DNA of 64,000 bases, from positions 104,286-168,285 of the forward strand of contig NZ_JALKAQ010000007.1 of assembly GCF_023016065.1 (NCBI RefSeq), in the 5' to 3' direction. Shown here in pieces: positions 54,430 through 63,909 of the stretch. The notes below the pieces were generated by a model. It searched no databases. It was not told where the DNA came from and saw only the letters and a list, made by a program, of their open reading frames with translations. Each line of letters starts with the position of its first letter. Position 1 is the first letter of the stretch. Source of the DNA: Marinobacter sp. S0848L. Lineage in GTDB: Bacteria; Pseudomonadota; Gammaproteobacteria; Pseudomonadales; Oleiphilaceae. The position numbers and the translations under genes were made by a program.

Positions 54430-55416
54430 ATGGCAAACACCCCGGCACGCATACCCACGCACCTGGTACTTGGCTTTCTAGGCGCAGGCAAGACCACGGC
54501 AATTCTTAATCTGATGAAGCAAAAGCCGGATGGCGAGCGCTGGGCGGTGTTGGTCAATGAGTTTGGGGAGGTGGGAATCGACGGCGCCATGCTGTCGAAT
54601 CAGGGCGTAGCGGTGAAAGAAGTGCCCGGCGGCTGCATGTGCTGTGTGTCGGGGCTGCCGATGCAGATTGGGCTCAACAGTTTGATCAGTTTTGCGCGCC
54701 CTGACCGGCTGTTCATCGAACCCACGGGGTTGGGGCACCCGGCCCAAGTGATTGAAACGCTGACCGGTGAGTTCTATAGGGACGTTTTGCATCTTTCCAC
54801 GTCCGTTTGCCTGGTTGATCCGCGCAGGCTTGAAGACGAGCGGGTGCTTGCCAGCCGGCAGTTCCACGATCAGGTCGCCGTGGCGGAGTTGTTGGTCGCG
54901 AGCAAAGCCGAGCTGTGCACACCCGAACAACTGGCCAGGTTTGACGCTTGGGCCAGCGACTGGAAACCGGCAAAGCGGCGCATTGAACAGATCCGTGAAG
55001 GGCAGCTTCCGCTGACATGGCTGATGGGGGAGTCTGACCGACTTCCACCACAGTTTCCTGAGAGTCACCACCATCACCACGGCAAAGCACAGGCCGAAAA
55101 ACCGTCACTGGCAGATGAGCCTTGGCAAACGTACGTTAACACGGGCGACGGCTACGCCAGCATGGGTTGGCGCATTCACAAAGATACGCTGTTTGATGCA
55201 ATCGCACTGCAAAGTCTGGCCAGTAATGAGGACTTTGAGCGTTTTAAAGGGGTGGTTTATACCTCCGATGGGTGGTGGATGTTGAATGCTGTGCAAGGCA
55301 CACTGACGCTCTTGGAAACGGAGCCTGCTGATGAATCGCGACTGGAAGTTATCAGCCGTACGCTCGACCCTGATGATCTGGATCATCAGCTTCGCGCAGC
55401 TTGCTTTATTTCTTAG
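54430..55416 (+). CDS. CobW/COG0523-family metal-linked GTPase
   Basis: This 328-residue GTPase belongs to the family of metal chaperones and insertases (CobW, YeiR, ZigA, nitrile hydratase activators). The P-loop is LGFLGAGKTT near 14-23. The metal-binding GGCMCC near residue 70 is the CxCC signature, EPTGLGHPAQV follows, and a histidine run (ESHHHHHGK) lies in the linker before the C-terminal domain. The histidine run suggests zinc or another transition metal. No ribosome site precedes the ATG, which follows an A-run. It has its own terminator. The client protein is unknown. Confidence 0.88.
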   Translation: MANTPARIPTHLVLGFLGAGKTTAILNLMKQKPDGERWAVLVNEFGEVGIDGAMLSNQGVAVKEVPGGCMCCVSGLPMQIGLNSLISFARPDRLFIEPTGLGHPAQVIETLTGEFYRDVLHLSTSVCLVDPRRLEDERVLASRQFHDQVAVAELLVASKAELCTPEQLARFDAWASDWKPAKRRIEQIREGQLPLTWLMGESDRLPPQFPESHHHHHGKAQAEKPSLADEPWQTYVNTGDGYASMGWRIHKDTLFDAIALQSLASNEDFERFKGVVYTSDGWWMLNAVQGTLTLLETEPADESRLEVISRTLDPDDLDHQLRAACFIS

Positions 55417-55489
55417 CCGAATGACTTTAAGGTACTGCCTCCCAATTTATTGGAGAATCGTTGGCAGTCGCCAGATAACGATTCCAAGC

Positions 55490-55520
55490 CCTCTGCATGG
55501 CGCCCATGCAGAGGCGTTTT
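55490..55520 (+). terminator. Rho-independent terminator after the CobW-family gene
   Basis: A perfect 11-bp stem (CCTCTGCATGG / CCATGCAGAGG) with a 3-base loop is followed by CGTTTTAG. Confidence 0.75.
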
Positions 55521-55605
55521 AGCCAGCACCAAGCCGACTAATATCAAGGAAAGTATGGGCGCCACCCCGTAACCTACAAACGCCCACTTTCAGAAGAACT
55601 CAGCA

Positions 55606-57111
55606 ATGCCCAACTCCATCCTGTCTGGCTTTACAAGTAACTTTCTCGGCAACGCCCCCGTTTGGTACAAGCAAGTCATCCTGTTGTTTTTGATCGCCAA
55701 CCCCATCGTGATGTACGTGTTCGGGCCGGGCGTTGCGGGCTGGTTGTTGATTGCCGAGTTTATCTTCACGCTGGCGATGGCGCTCAAGTGTTACCCGTTG
55801 CTACCGGGCGGTTTGTTGGCGGTAGAAGCTTTGCTGATTGGCCTGACCACGGCCGATGCGGTCTACAACGAAGTGCTCACCAACTTCCCGGTTATATTGC
55901 TGCTGATGTTTATGGTGGCGGGTATCTACTTCATGAAGGAACTGCTGCTGGTTACCTTCACTCAAATTCTGGTGGGCGTGCGCTCTAAATCTGCACTCTC
56001 CTTGCTCTTCTGTATTGCCGCAGCGATTTTGTCCGCGTTTCTGGACGCGCTTACCGTCACGGCGGTTATCATCAGTGTGGCCGTCGGGTTTTACTCGGTG
56101 TACCACAAAGTTGCTTCCGGCAAAGGCTATCAACAGAAAGACCACAATGCCAACAGCGATGCCGAAGTGGTCGAATTACATCGGGAAGATCTCGAAAACT
56201 TTCGGGCCTTCCTGCGCAGCCTGTTGATGCATGGGGCCATTGGCACCGCGCTCGGTGGTGTCGCCACCATGGTTGGGGAGCCCCAAAACCTGCTGATCGC
56301 CAAAGTGGTGGGTTGGGACTTTGTGGGTTTCTTCTTGCACATGGCGCCGGTGAGCTTGCCGGTTCTGGTGGCTGGCTTATGCACCTGTTGGGCGTTGGAG
56401 AAACTGCGCTGGTTTGGTTATGGCGGACGTTTGCCGAAACCCGTGCGCCAGGTACTGGAAGAATTTGCTGAAAACGAGCGGGCCAGCCGCACGGCGTCTG
56501 ATAAAGCTGCGCTCTGGGTTCAGGCCGCTGCGGCGGTGGTTCTGGTGCTGGGGCTTGCGCTGCACATTGCCGAGGTTGGGCTGATTGGCTTGCTGGTGAT
56601 CATTCTTATCACTTCGTTTACTGGCGTGATTGATGAGCACAAAATCGGCAAAGCCTTCCAGGAATCGCTGCCGTTCACCTCGTTGTTGGTGGTGTTTTTT
56701 GCCGTGGTGGCCGTGATCCACGAGCAGCACCTGTTCAAACCGATTATCGACTATGTTCTGAGCCTGCCTGAAAGCCAGCAACCGGGCATGTTCTTCCTCG
56801 CGAACGGCATTTTGTCCATGATCAGTGACAACGTCTTTGTCGCAACGGTGTACATCAGCGAAGTGAAGCAGGCACTGGATAGCGGCAGCATCAGTTACGA
56901 ACACTTCCAAACCTTAGCCGTGGCCATTAACACCGGCACCAACCTACCCAGCGTGGCCACACCCAACGGCCAGGCGGCGTTTCTGTTCCTGTTGACCTCG
57001 GCCATTGCGCCGCTGGTGCGCTTGTCCTACGGCAAGATGGTGATCATGGCTTTCCCCTATACCTTGGTGATGGGCGGTGTCGGGTTGTATATGGTCACTC
57101 ACGCTTTCTGA
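55606..57111 (+). CDS. nhaB: Na+/H+ antiporter NhaB
   Basis: This inner-membrane sodium/proton antiporter is important in saline habitats. It has 501 residues with about 12 hydrophobic segments. The family pattern includes [56 protein letters not shown] and the C-terminal [20 protein letters not shown]. The ribosome site before ATG 55606 is weak (AGAAGAA). It is a single gene between a terminator and a binding-protein gene. Confidence 0.95.
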   Translation: MPNSILSGFTSNFLGNAPVWYKQVILLFLIANPIVMYVFGPGVAGWLLIAEFIFTLAMALKCYPLLPGGLLAVEALLIGLTTADAVYNEVLTNFPVILLLMFMVAGIYFMKELLLVTFTQILVGVRSKSALSLLFCIAAAILSAFLDALTVTAVIISVAVGFYSVYHKVASGKGYQQKDHNANSDAEVVELHREDLENFRAFLRSLLMHGAIGTALGGVATMVGEPQNLLIAKVVGWDFVGFFLHMAPVSLPVLVAGLCTCWALEKLRWFGYGGRLPKPVRQVLEEFAENERASRTASDKAALWVQAAAAVVLVLGLALHIAEVGLIGLLVIILITSFTGVIDEHKIGKAFQESLPFTSLLVVFFAVVAVIHEQHLFKPIIDYVLSLPESQQPGMFFLANGILSMISDNVFVATVYISEVKQALDSGSISYEHFQTLAVAINTGTNLPSVATPNGQAAFLFLLTSAIAPLVRLSYGKMVIMAFPYTLVMGGVGLYMVTHAF

Positions 57112-57193
57112 TGCAATCTGAGCATTGGATTGCACAGTCAATCTTCTGATCTGGTACTCTTCGCTATCAATAAAGAGATTCCAGAGGGTTGTT

Positions 57194-58021
57194 ATGCGCC
57201 TTAGCCTTCTCATGCCCGGAGCATTGCGCCGCGTTATTTACGTATTCGTGAGCGGGCTATGCTTTTTCGGGGCAGCGGGTACTGTGCAAGCAGAAAATAT
57301 CCAGCACACAGGTTCCGACACCCGCACCCTGCGCGTGGCTTATATGGAATTTCCGCCGGTGACCTACCAGAATGCGTTTGGAGAGCCCGAGGGCGAGATG
57401 GTGGGAACAACGCGTAAAGTAGCCAAAGAGGCGGGTTACGAGCTGGAATTTCTATACCTTCCCGTTAGCCGCGCGTATCTCTACCTGAAAAAGGGCAGCG
57501 TCGATTTCGCGTTGGGCTTAACTGAAGTGCCGGCACTCAAAGGTGCGGTGATCGACAGCGAGATCAACCTGGTGTCCGTTGTACTGAGTGCGTGGTATCG
57601 GGAAGACCAGGCGCCGGTAACCGACATAAACGACTTTCGCGATCAGGTGGTGATACTGATTAACGGGTTCACCTACGGTGGCCTTCGGTCCTGGCTGGAA
57701 CGACAGGACGACATCCGCATAACCAATGCCCCTAATCACCGCTCGGCCATCGATATGCTCAACCGTGGCCGTGGCGATTACCTGCTGGACTACCGGGATC
57801 CGGTGCGGGAAGAGTTGATGAGCTTTTCGGCAGCCAGGATTCAGGAAACCGAAATCCGAACCCGAACCGGGGCCTGGTTGTTTTCGGCAGCCATACCCGA
57901 GGCGCAAACTCTTCAGGCCGAGTTCGATGCGGCCTATCACCGTTTGGCCGAACGCGGTGAATTACCACCCGCCGACACCCGCGAAAAATCCATTCTTCTG
58001 CAAGGTTTTCCTACGCCCTAG
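57194..58021 (+). CDS. Periplasmic amino-acid-type binding protein, family 3
   Basis: This 275-residue protein has a signal peptide (RRVIYVFVSGLCFFGAAGTVQA) and a family 3 solute-binding fold. It has the lobe pattern LRVAYMEFPPVTYQNAFGEPEGEMVG, FALGLTEVP, and later GLRSWLERQDDIRITNAPN. ATG 57194 has a GAGGG ribosome site; the frame opens earlier without a good start. As with the gene at 31.8 kb there is no transporter beside it, so function is open. Confidence 0.8.
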   Translation: MRLSLLMPGALRRVIYVFVSGLCFFGAAGTVQAENIQHTGSDTRTLRVAYMEFPPVTYQNAFGEPEGEMVGTTRKVAKEAGYELEFLYLPVSRAYLYLKKGSVDFALGLTEVPALKGAVIDSEINLVSVVLSAWYREDQAPVTDINDFRDQVVILINGFTYGGLRSWLERQDDIRITNAPNHRSAIDMLNRGRGDYLLDYRDPVREELMSFSAARIQETEIRTRTGAWLFSAAIPEAQTLQAEFDAAYHRLAERGELPPADTREKSILLQGFPTP

Positions 58022-58041
58022 CAGGTAAAGCTTACGCCATC

Positions 58042-58070
58042 TTGTTTCTGTCACACTTCGTGTATATAGT
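58042..58070 (+). promoter_or_regulatory. Putative promoter of the riboswitch-nrdAB transcript
   Basis: TTGTTT (58042-58047) and TATAGT (58065-58070) are separated by 17 bases, about 50 bases before the riboswitch. The -35 match is weak. Confidence 0.4.
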
Positions 58071-58117
58071 TGTGGTGTCTCTGGCTAGCTACCAGATGTT
58101 GTGTTTTGAGTGAATTT

Positions 58118-58285
58118 CAAACACATCGTTCAAAAGGTAGCCGGGAATCCGGTGAGAATCCGGAACTGACGCGCAGCGGTATTGGGGAACGAGCGTGGCA
58201 TATTGACACTGGCAACCGCCGGGAAGTCGCCACACAAGGCCGAACCACAAGGTTCACGCCCCTGAGTCCGAAGACCTGCCAGAGA
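58118..58285 (+). ncRNA. Cobalamin (B12) riboswitch in the nrdAB leader
   Basis: The conserved blocks of the adenosylcobalamin riboswitch occur in order. They are GCCGGGAATCCGGTGAGAATC (as two segments, 58139-58160), a CTGACGCGCAGC segment corresponding to the usual CTGCCCCGCAAC, the B12 box region CACTGGCAACCGCCGGGAAG, and GAGTCCGAAGACCTGCC at 58264-58280. It lies 190 bases before nrdA. Control of a class I ribonucleotide reductase by B12 is known in bacteria that also have a B12-dependent class II enzyme. The expected logic is B12 present, class I off. The effector mechanism (termination or ribosome-site masking) is not resolved; no clean terminator follows. Confidence 0.9.
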
Positions 58286-58472
58286 CGTGTTGTTTTCTAT
58301 CGCCACGAAGAAAACAGCTCGACTGCACCTTCGCGACTCAGGCGCCTGCATTTTGGCACCCTAAGGTGAGCAGCAACGAACATGGCACAGCGACAGCCCG
58401 CTCGGGTTGATGCTTTGTTCGTCCTGCGTACGCGAAGGTTATAGAACCCACGCGTATTCAGGAGATAACGGT

Positions 58473-61241
58473 ATGTCTGCTACAGCCCTGGCCGAACCGC
58501 GGCCCACCTCACCGTCCGACACAGAAGCCCTGCAGGTTATCAAGCGCAACGGCAATCTGGTCAGTTTTACCCCGTCTAAAATCAGCGTAGCCGTTACCAA
58601 AGCCTTCCTGGCGGTGGAAGGCGATCAAGCCGCCGGATCTGCCCGAATTAACGATGCCGTTCACCGCGTAACCGAACAGGTTGTACAGGCCATCAGTCGC
58701 CGCCTGAAAGCCGGTGGCCGGGTACACATTGAAGACATCCAGGATCAGGTAGAACTGGCCCTGATGCGCGCCGAAGAACAAAAAGTGGCCCGCGCCTACG
58801 TACTCTACCGTGAAGAACACGCCCGTGAGCGCGCCCAGCACGAACCCGTAGAAGCGCACCCCCATCTCACCGTAAAACAAGCCAGTGGCCGTACCGTACC
58901 CTTGGACTTAGGCCTGATGAAACGCCAAGTCGAGCAGGCTTCTCAAGGGCTGGAAGGCATTGAAGGCGATTCGTTGGTGGAAGAGGCCATCCGCAACCTC
59001 TACAACGGCATCGACGAAGCCGAAGTCCTCAGCGCCCTGATCATGACCGCCCGCGGCCGTATCGAGCGCGAGCCAGACTACAGCGCCGTGACGGCTCGTT
59101 TGCTGCTGGAACAACTGCGCCTTGAAAGCGTCAACGCGCTGAATCTTGATACCAGCCTGAGCCTTGCCGAGGTTTATCCACAGGCCCTGAGCGCCTTTAT
59201 TCACGCTGGCATTCGTTACGAGTTGCTGGACGAAGCCATGGCCGCGTTCGATCTGGAACAGCTAGGCGCAGCCATCAAATCCGAGCGCGACCAACAGTTT
59301 GGCTTCCTCGGCCTGCAAACCCTGTACGACCGTTACTTCCTGCACTGGAAAGAAGATCGACTAGAACTGCCGCAAGTATTCTTCATGCGCGTGGCCATGG
59401 GCCTGGCGCTGCGTGAAGACAGCCCCAACAGCCGCGCCATCGAGTTCTATAACCTGTTGTCGTCGTTCGACTACATGGCCTCTACGCCCACACTGTTCAA
59501 CAGCGGCACCCGCCACTCCCAGCTATCGTCTTGCTACCTCACCACCGTAGGCGACGATCTGGAAGACATTTATGGCGCCATTCGCGACAACGCCATGCTC
59601 TCGAAATGGGCGGGCGGCCTAGGCAACGACTGGACACCCGTGCGAGCGCTGGGCTCCCGCATCAAAGGCACCAACGGCCAAAGCCAGGGCGTAGTGCCGT
59701 TTTTGAAAGTCGTGAACGACACCGCTGTAGCGGTAAACCAGGGCGGCAAGCGTAAAGGCGCCGTGTGTGCCTATCTGGAAAGCTGGCACCTGGACATCGA
59801 AGAGTTCCTGGAATTGCGGAAAAACACCGGTGACGAACGCCGCCGCACCCACGACATGAACACCGCGAACTGGGTGCCAGACTTGCTGATTGAACGCATG
59901 CGCCAAGACCGCGACTGGACTCTGTTCAGCCCCAGCGATGTGCCCGATCTGCACGACCTGTACGGCAACGAATTCCGCGAGCGCTACGAGCATTACGAAG
60001 CACTAGCGGCGGAAGGCAAAATCGAGCTGTTCAAAACCATCCCGGCCAAACAGCTGTGGCGCAAAATGCTGACCGTGCTGTTTGAAACCGGCCATCCGTG
60101 GATCACCTTCAAAGACCCCTGCAACCTGCGCTCGCCGCAGCAGCATAAGGGTGTTGTCCACAGCTCCAACCTGTGTACCGAAATCACCCTGAACACCAGT
60201 GCTGATGAAATCGCCGTGTGCAACCTGGGCTCGGTGAACCTGGCGGCCCACATCGCCAATGGCGAGCTGGATGTACAGCGCCTGGAGCGCACCGTAAACA
60301 CCGCCGTGCGCATGCTCGACAACGTGATCGACATCAACTTCTACGCCGTGCCGCAAGCGCGTAACTCCAACCTGAAACACCGCCCGGTGGGCCTTGGCTT
60401 GATGGGCTTTCAGGATGCGCTCTACGCACTGGGCCTGCCGTACACCAGCCCGCAAGCGGTGGAATTCGCCGATGTGGCCATGGAACAGCTGAGCTACTTC
60501 GCCATTCGCGCCTCCGCCCAGCTGGCGGCCGAGCGGGGCGCGTATGAAAGCTACGAAGGTTCCCTGTGGAGCCAGGGCATACTGCCCATCGATTCCATCG
60601 AGCTGCTGAAAAAGGCCCGCCGAGAAGGCGACATCAGCGTGAACACCGACAGCCGTCTGGACTGGGCGCCGGTGCGCGAACTCATCGCCCAGCACGGCAT
60701 GCGCAACAGCAACGTGATGGCCATTGCGCCGACTGCCACCATTTCCAACATTGTGGGCGTGTCGCAATCCATCGAGCCGGCGTACCAAAACCTGTTTGTG
60801 AAATCGAACCTCTCTGGCGAATTCACCGTGGTGAACCCTTCACTGGTGCGCGATCTCAAAGCCGAAGGCTTGTGGGACAACGTGATGGTGAACGACCTCA
60901 AATACTTCGATGGCAGCGTGCAGCAAATTGAGCGCATACCCACGGAACTGAAGTCCCGTTACGCCACTGCGTTCGAGATAGACGCCCGTTGGTTGGTGGA
61001 AGCCGCCTCTCGCCGCCAGAAGTGGCTGGATCAGGCCCAGAGCCTGAACCTCTACATGGCCGAACCCAGCGGTAAAAAACTGGACGAGTTGTACCAGCTG
61101 GCGTGGGAACGTGGCCTGAAAACCACCTACTACCTACGCTCACTCGGTGCCACCGGCGTGAACGAGCAAGCCGCCCCGGTAGCCGCGCCTCAGCCACAAG
61201 TGTGCAGCATCGACGAACCCGACTGCGAAGCCTGTCAGTAA
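58473..61241 (+). CDS. nrdA: Class Ia ribonucleotide reductase, large subunit
   Basis: The catalytic subunit reduces ribonucleoside diphosphates to deoxyribonucleotides. It has 922 residues. Two ATP-cone-like regulatory segments lie in the N-terminus (QVIKRNGNLVSFTPSKIS and a second near LTVKQASGRTVPLDL). The active site shows SQLSSCYL, NLCTEITLN and the partner cysteine in AVCNLGSVNL. The C-terminal redox cysteines are in CSIDEPDCEACQ. ATG 58473 has AGGAGAT at 8-base spacing; the longer frame from 58407 is rejected. The gene is preceded by a B12 riboswitch and followed by nrdB 28 bases later. Confidence 0.97.
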   Translation: MSATALAEPRPTSPSDTEALQVIKRNGNLVSFTPSKISVAVTKAFLAVEGDQAAGSARINDAVHRVTEQVVQAISRRLKAGGRVHIEDIQDQVELALMRAEEQKVARAYVLYREEHARERAQHEPVEAHPHLTVKQASGRTVPLDLGLMKRQVEQASQGLEGIEGDSLVEEAIRNLYNGIDEAEVLSALIMTARGRIEREPDYSAVTARLLLEQLRLESVNALNLDTSLSLAEVYPQALSAFIHAGIRYELLDEAMAAFDLEQLGAAIKSERDQQFGFLGLQTLYDRYFLHWKEDRLELPQVFFMRVAMGLALREDSPNSRAIEFYNLLSSFDYMASTPTLFNSGTRHSQLSSCYLTTVGDDLEDIYGAIRDNAMLSKWAGGLGNDWTPVRALGSRIKGTNGQSQGVVPFLKVVNDTAVAVNQGGKRKGAVCAYLESWHLDIEEFLELRKNTGDERRRTHDMNTANWVPDLLIERMRQDRDWTLFSPSDVPDLHDLYGNEFRERYEHYEALAAEGKIELFKTIPAKQLWRKMLTVLFETGHPWITFKDPCNLRSPQQHKGVVHSSNLCTEITLNTSADEIAVCNLGSVNLAAHIANGELDVQRLERTVNTAVRMLDNVIDINFYAVPQARNSNLKHRPVGLGLMGFQDALYALGLPYTSPQAVEFADVAMEQLSYFAIRASAQLAAERGAYESYEGSLWSQGILPIDSIELLKKARREGDISVNTDSRLDWAPVRELIAQHGMRNSNVMAIAPTATISNIVGVSQSIEPAYQNLFVKSNLSGEFTVVNPSLVRDLKAEGLWDNVMVNDLKYFDGSVQQIERIPTELKSRYATAFEIDARWLVEAASRRQKWLDQAQSLNLYMAEPSGKKLDELYQLAWERGLKTTYYLRSLGATGVNEQAAPVAAPQPQVCSIDEPDCEACQ

Positions 61242-61269
61242 CCACTTACTTATTCAGAGAGGCACAACC

Positions 61270-62328
61270 ATGTTGAATTGGGACGACGAAACCAAACCAG
61301 AAAGCCAGCCCGCTGCAGACAGCAGCGTGGCCCCGGTGAACGTAGATGACAAACGCGTGATCAACGGCGAAACCGACGTAAACCAGCTGGCGCCGTTCAA
61401 GTACCCGTGGGCTTGGGAGTTCTTCATGAACGCCAACAAAAACCACTGGACCCCGCTGGACGTGAACATGGCGCAAGACGTTCACGACTACCACCACCGC
61501 CTGAACCCGGCAGAAAAGCACGTGTTCGAAAACGTGGTGGCCTACCTGACCACCTCCGACATACTGGCCATGCGCAACATTGGCCTGGCGGTGATGGAAA
61601 AGATGACCGCGCCGGAGCTGCAAATCTACCAGGCCCGGCAGGTGTACGAAGAAGCTCTGCACACCTGGACCTACCAACACTGCATTGAAACCCTGAACCT
61701 GGATCAAAGCGAAATCTACAACCGCTACCGCGTGGTGCCGCAGATTAACGCCAAAATCCAGATGGCCAACCGCCGGCTGGATGCCGCCATGCGCCCCGAC
61801 ATCAACCTGCGCAACAAGGACGATCTGCAAGAATTCATCATGTCGTATCTGTTCTTTGCCGCGGTGTTTGAAGGCTGCTGGTTCTACAATGGCTTTAGCC
61901 CCATCTTCGCCCTGCAACGCCGAGGCCTGATGCGCGGCACCGGCGAGCAGTTCCAGTACATCCTGCGCGACGAAGCCATGCACTTCGCCTTCGGCCTGAA
62001 AGTGGTGAACCAGATACTGGAAGAAGAAAACATCAGCCTGGACCCGAAGGCCGTGCGCGAGATGTGGGAAGAATCCGAAGCCGCCGAGCGCGACTACGCC
62101 AACTACATCCTGCGCGACCCGATACTGGGCTACTCCGCGGAATACCACAGCGAACAGTTCCGCTTTGTGGCCAATCGAAGAGCCCGCACCGTAGGGCTGG
62201 AAGAACCGTTCCCCGGAGCGAAAAACGTCTCGCCCTGGCTGGATGAACAAGCCACCATGCGCAAAGAGAAGAACTTCTTTGAAACGCGGGTGATTGAGTA
62301 CCAGACCGGGGCGCAGTTGGAGTGGTGA
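61270..62328 (+). CDS. nrdB: Class Ia ribonucleotide reductase, small subunit
   Basis: This 352-residue subunit holds the di-iron centre and the tyrosyl radical. First-half ligands appear as D97 (TTSDILAM), E128 and H131 (EEALH), with the candidate radical tyrosine Y135 four residues after the histidine. Second-half ligands lie in FFAAVFEGCWFY and RDEAMHFAFG. The C-terminal tail that docks onto NrdA is present. An AGAGAGG ribosome site precedes the ATG. It is co-transcribed with nrdA under the riboswitch. Confidence 0.97.
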   Translation: MLNWDDETKPESQPAADSSVAPVNVDDKRVINGETDVNQLAPFKYPWAWEFFMNANKNHWTPLDVNMAQDVHDYHHRLNPAEKHVFENVVAYLTTSDILAMRNIGLAVMEKMTAPELQIYQARQVYEEALHTWTYQHCIETLNLDQSEIYNRYRVVPQINAKIQMANRRLDAAMRPDINLRNKDDLQEFIMSYLFFAAVFEGCWFYNGFSPIFALQRRGLMRGTGEQFQYILRDEAMHFAFGLKVVNQILEEENISLDPKAVREMWEESEAAERDYANYILRDPILGYSAEYHSEQFRFVANRRARTVGLEEPFPGAKNVSPWLDEQATMRKEKNFFETRVIEYQTGAQLEW

Positions 62329-62334
62329 CCTTCT

Positions 62335-62365
62335 GCCAGGCTAGTGCGAACAGCGCCAGCCTGGC
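62335..62365. terminator. Inverted repeat after nrdB
   Basis: GCCAGGCT / AGCCTGGC is separated by about 15 bases between two convergent genes. There is no U-run, so terminator function is tentative. Confidence 0.4.
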
Positions 62366-62386
62366 GGATTGTTGGGGAGACTACGC

Positions 62387-63097
62387 TTAATCGGTTTTCT
62401 GGAAAGACAGAACCGTGGTGCCCTTGGCATTCTTCAAGTGTAGTTTTCCACCCTCAAGCGAATATTCCTCAACGTTGTCTAACCGCTGTTGGAACTGATC
62501 TGCAAGCGTCATGTCACCACAGGCCATCCGGGTGGAGGCGATTGGGCCAAACGCCAAGGTGTCTGCGGTGACGGCCTCGAGGCTTCCGAATACACGGTTA
62601 CAGCCGTCAGTACCCGTAAAGCGCATTTCCGTGAGATTGAGCTCCAAGCGGGGCCGCTCACGCTCGTCGCCCAGTTGCACTGGCTGACCATCTAGGGCTT
62701 CAAGTACCCAGATATCGTGAAGTCGTAATTTGCTGTCCACCCGTTTGTCCAGAACCTCTAACAGTTCGTAGTCAATCGACGACTTATCCGCTGGCGCCTG
62801 GTTTGCCGGCAGTTGCGTTTCTTTCACTTTCAGTTTGTAGACATACCCCTGCTTATAATCAAATCCTTGAATGGAGCCGTAGAACAGCTGCCAGTCATCG
62901 CCAGAGAGCTCGTCTCCTTCCTGAACCTGCAGACATTGCGTAGGCCCCACGCCCACGCACTTGGCTTTCAAGCTGTTTACCCAATAGGTATTTGTGGTTG
63001 AGTTTGGGGCGGTGTTGTTGGTACTGGACGGGCCGAATGCAGAACACCCTGCTAAAAGGGACGCACCCAGAGCAATGGCGATAGAACTTCTCAACAT
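62387..63097 (-). CDS. META/HslJ-domain lipoprotein
   Basis: This 236-residue outer-envelope protein has a lipoprotein signal (MLRSSIAIALGASLLAGC, lipobox LLAGC). A middle domain of unknown type contains LQVQEGDELSGDDWQLFYG. The C-terminal META/HslJ-like domain includes LNLTEMRFTGTDGCNRVFG and ASTRMACGD. HslJ-type domains are linked to heat and novobiocin resistance in E. coli, with no defined activity. ATG 63097 is chosen because AAAGGTGAG lies just upstream and it places the signal peptide at the N-terminus. It is convergent with nrdB. Confidence 0.82.
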   Translation of the reverse strand: MLRSSIAIALGASLLAGCSAFGPSSTNNTAPNSTTNTYWVNSLKAKCVGVGPTQCLQVQEGDELSGDDWQLFYGSIQGFDYKQGYVYKLKVKETQLPANQAPADKSSIDYELLEVLDKRVDSKLRLHDIWVLEALDGQPVQLGDERERPRLELNLTEMRFTGTDGCNRVFGSLEAVTADTLAFGPIASTRMACGDMTLADQFQQRLDNVEEYSLEGGKLHLKNAKGTTVLSFQKTD

Positions 63098-63265
63098 GTT
63101 CTCACCTTTCATCATAATCCTTGAGTTATGGCTTGATTGCCCAAGCCGACGATGGCCCTCAAGGTAACAGATACACACAGGATGTACCCTTTCATAACGG
63201 TAACCCTTCAGAACCGAGCTAAGTTTCTGTTTCTGTGAGAGAACTCCTGCCAGCAATTGGGAAAG

Positions 63266-63909
63266 TTAGAAGGTTTCGTCAATCGGGCTACGAACACCAA
63301 AACCACCTTTCTGAACGACATGGGTATAGATTTCGGTGGTGCGTATGTCTGAGTGGCCAAGAAGCTTCTGGATAGTGCGAATATCATAGCCAGTCTCTAG
63401 CAGGCGGGTGGCAAAACTGTGGCGAAAGGTATGACTGCCGGCGAGTTTGCGAATTCCGGCAGCTTGGATTGCGCGGCGAAAATGTTTTTGCACCGTTCGG
63501 TCCAACAAACGGTGTCGCCTGTGAATACCTGAACGAGGGTCTCGAGAAAGACCCTGAGCGGGAAATACATACTGCCAACCAGGCTCCTGACTGGCATTCG
63601 GATATTTGCGAGCGAGGCCCGTGGGAAGATACACAGAGCCAGATCCTTTCAAGAGATCCGCCTGATGCAGGTGTAGAGCGGAGTCAATCTGGTGTTTTAA
63701 AGGCTCTACAAGGCGATTTGGAAGTAGGGTAATTCGATCTTTAGCCCCTTTGCCGCTTCGAACAATCAACTGCTGCATATCAAAATCAACATCTTTAACT
63801 CTCAGGCGCAGGGCTTCGTTGATTCGTAGACCAGAACCGTAAAGCAGCATGGCAACAAGCTTGTAGTCTCCGCTCAGGTTGTGAATAACCGATCTGGCTT
63901 CCTCCGGTA
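63266..63909 (-). pseudogene. intI: Integron integrase, 5' part lost to IS insertion
   Basis: About 214 C-terminal codons of an integron-type tyrosine recombinase remain. The core is intact, with arginine in [22 protein letters not shown], lysine in [35 protein letters not shown] and the final tyrosine. The integron-specific insert [19 protein letters not shown] separates it from XerC/D. Coding sequence continues upstream of the internal ATG at 63850 ([20 protein letters not shown]), then joins the end of an IS3-family element near 63909. The N-terminal DNA-binding domain is therefore missing here. Any attI site and cassette array would be expected to the right, beyond the IS. Confidence 0.88.

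Noticed and set aside
58070..58369. 99-residue open frame in the nrdA leader
   Set aside because: It lies across the cobalamin riboswitch, lacks a ribosome site and resembles no protein family.
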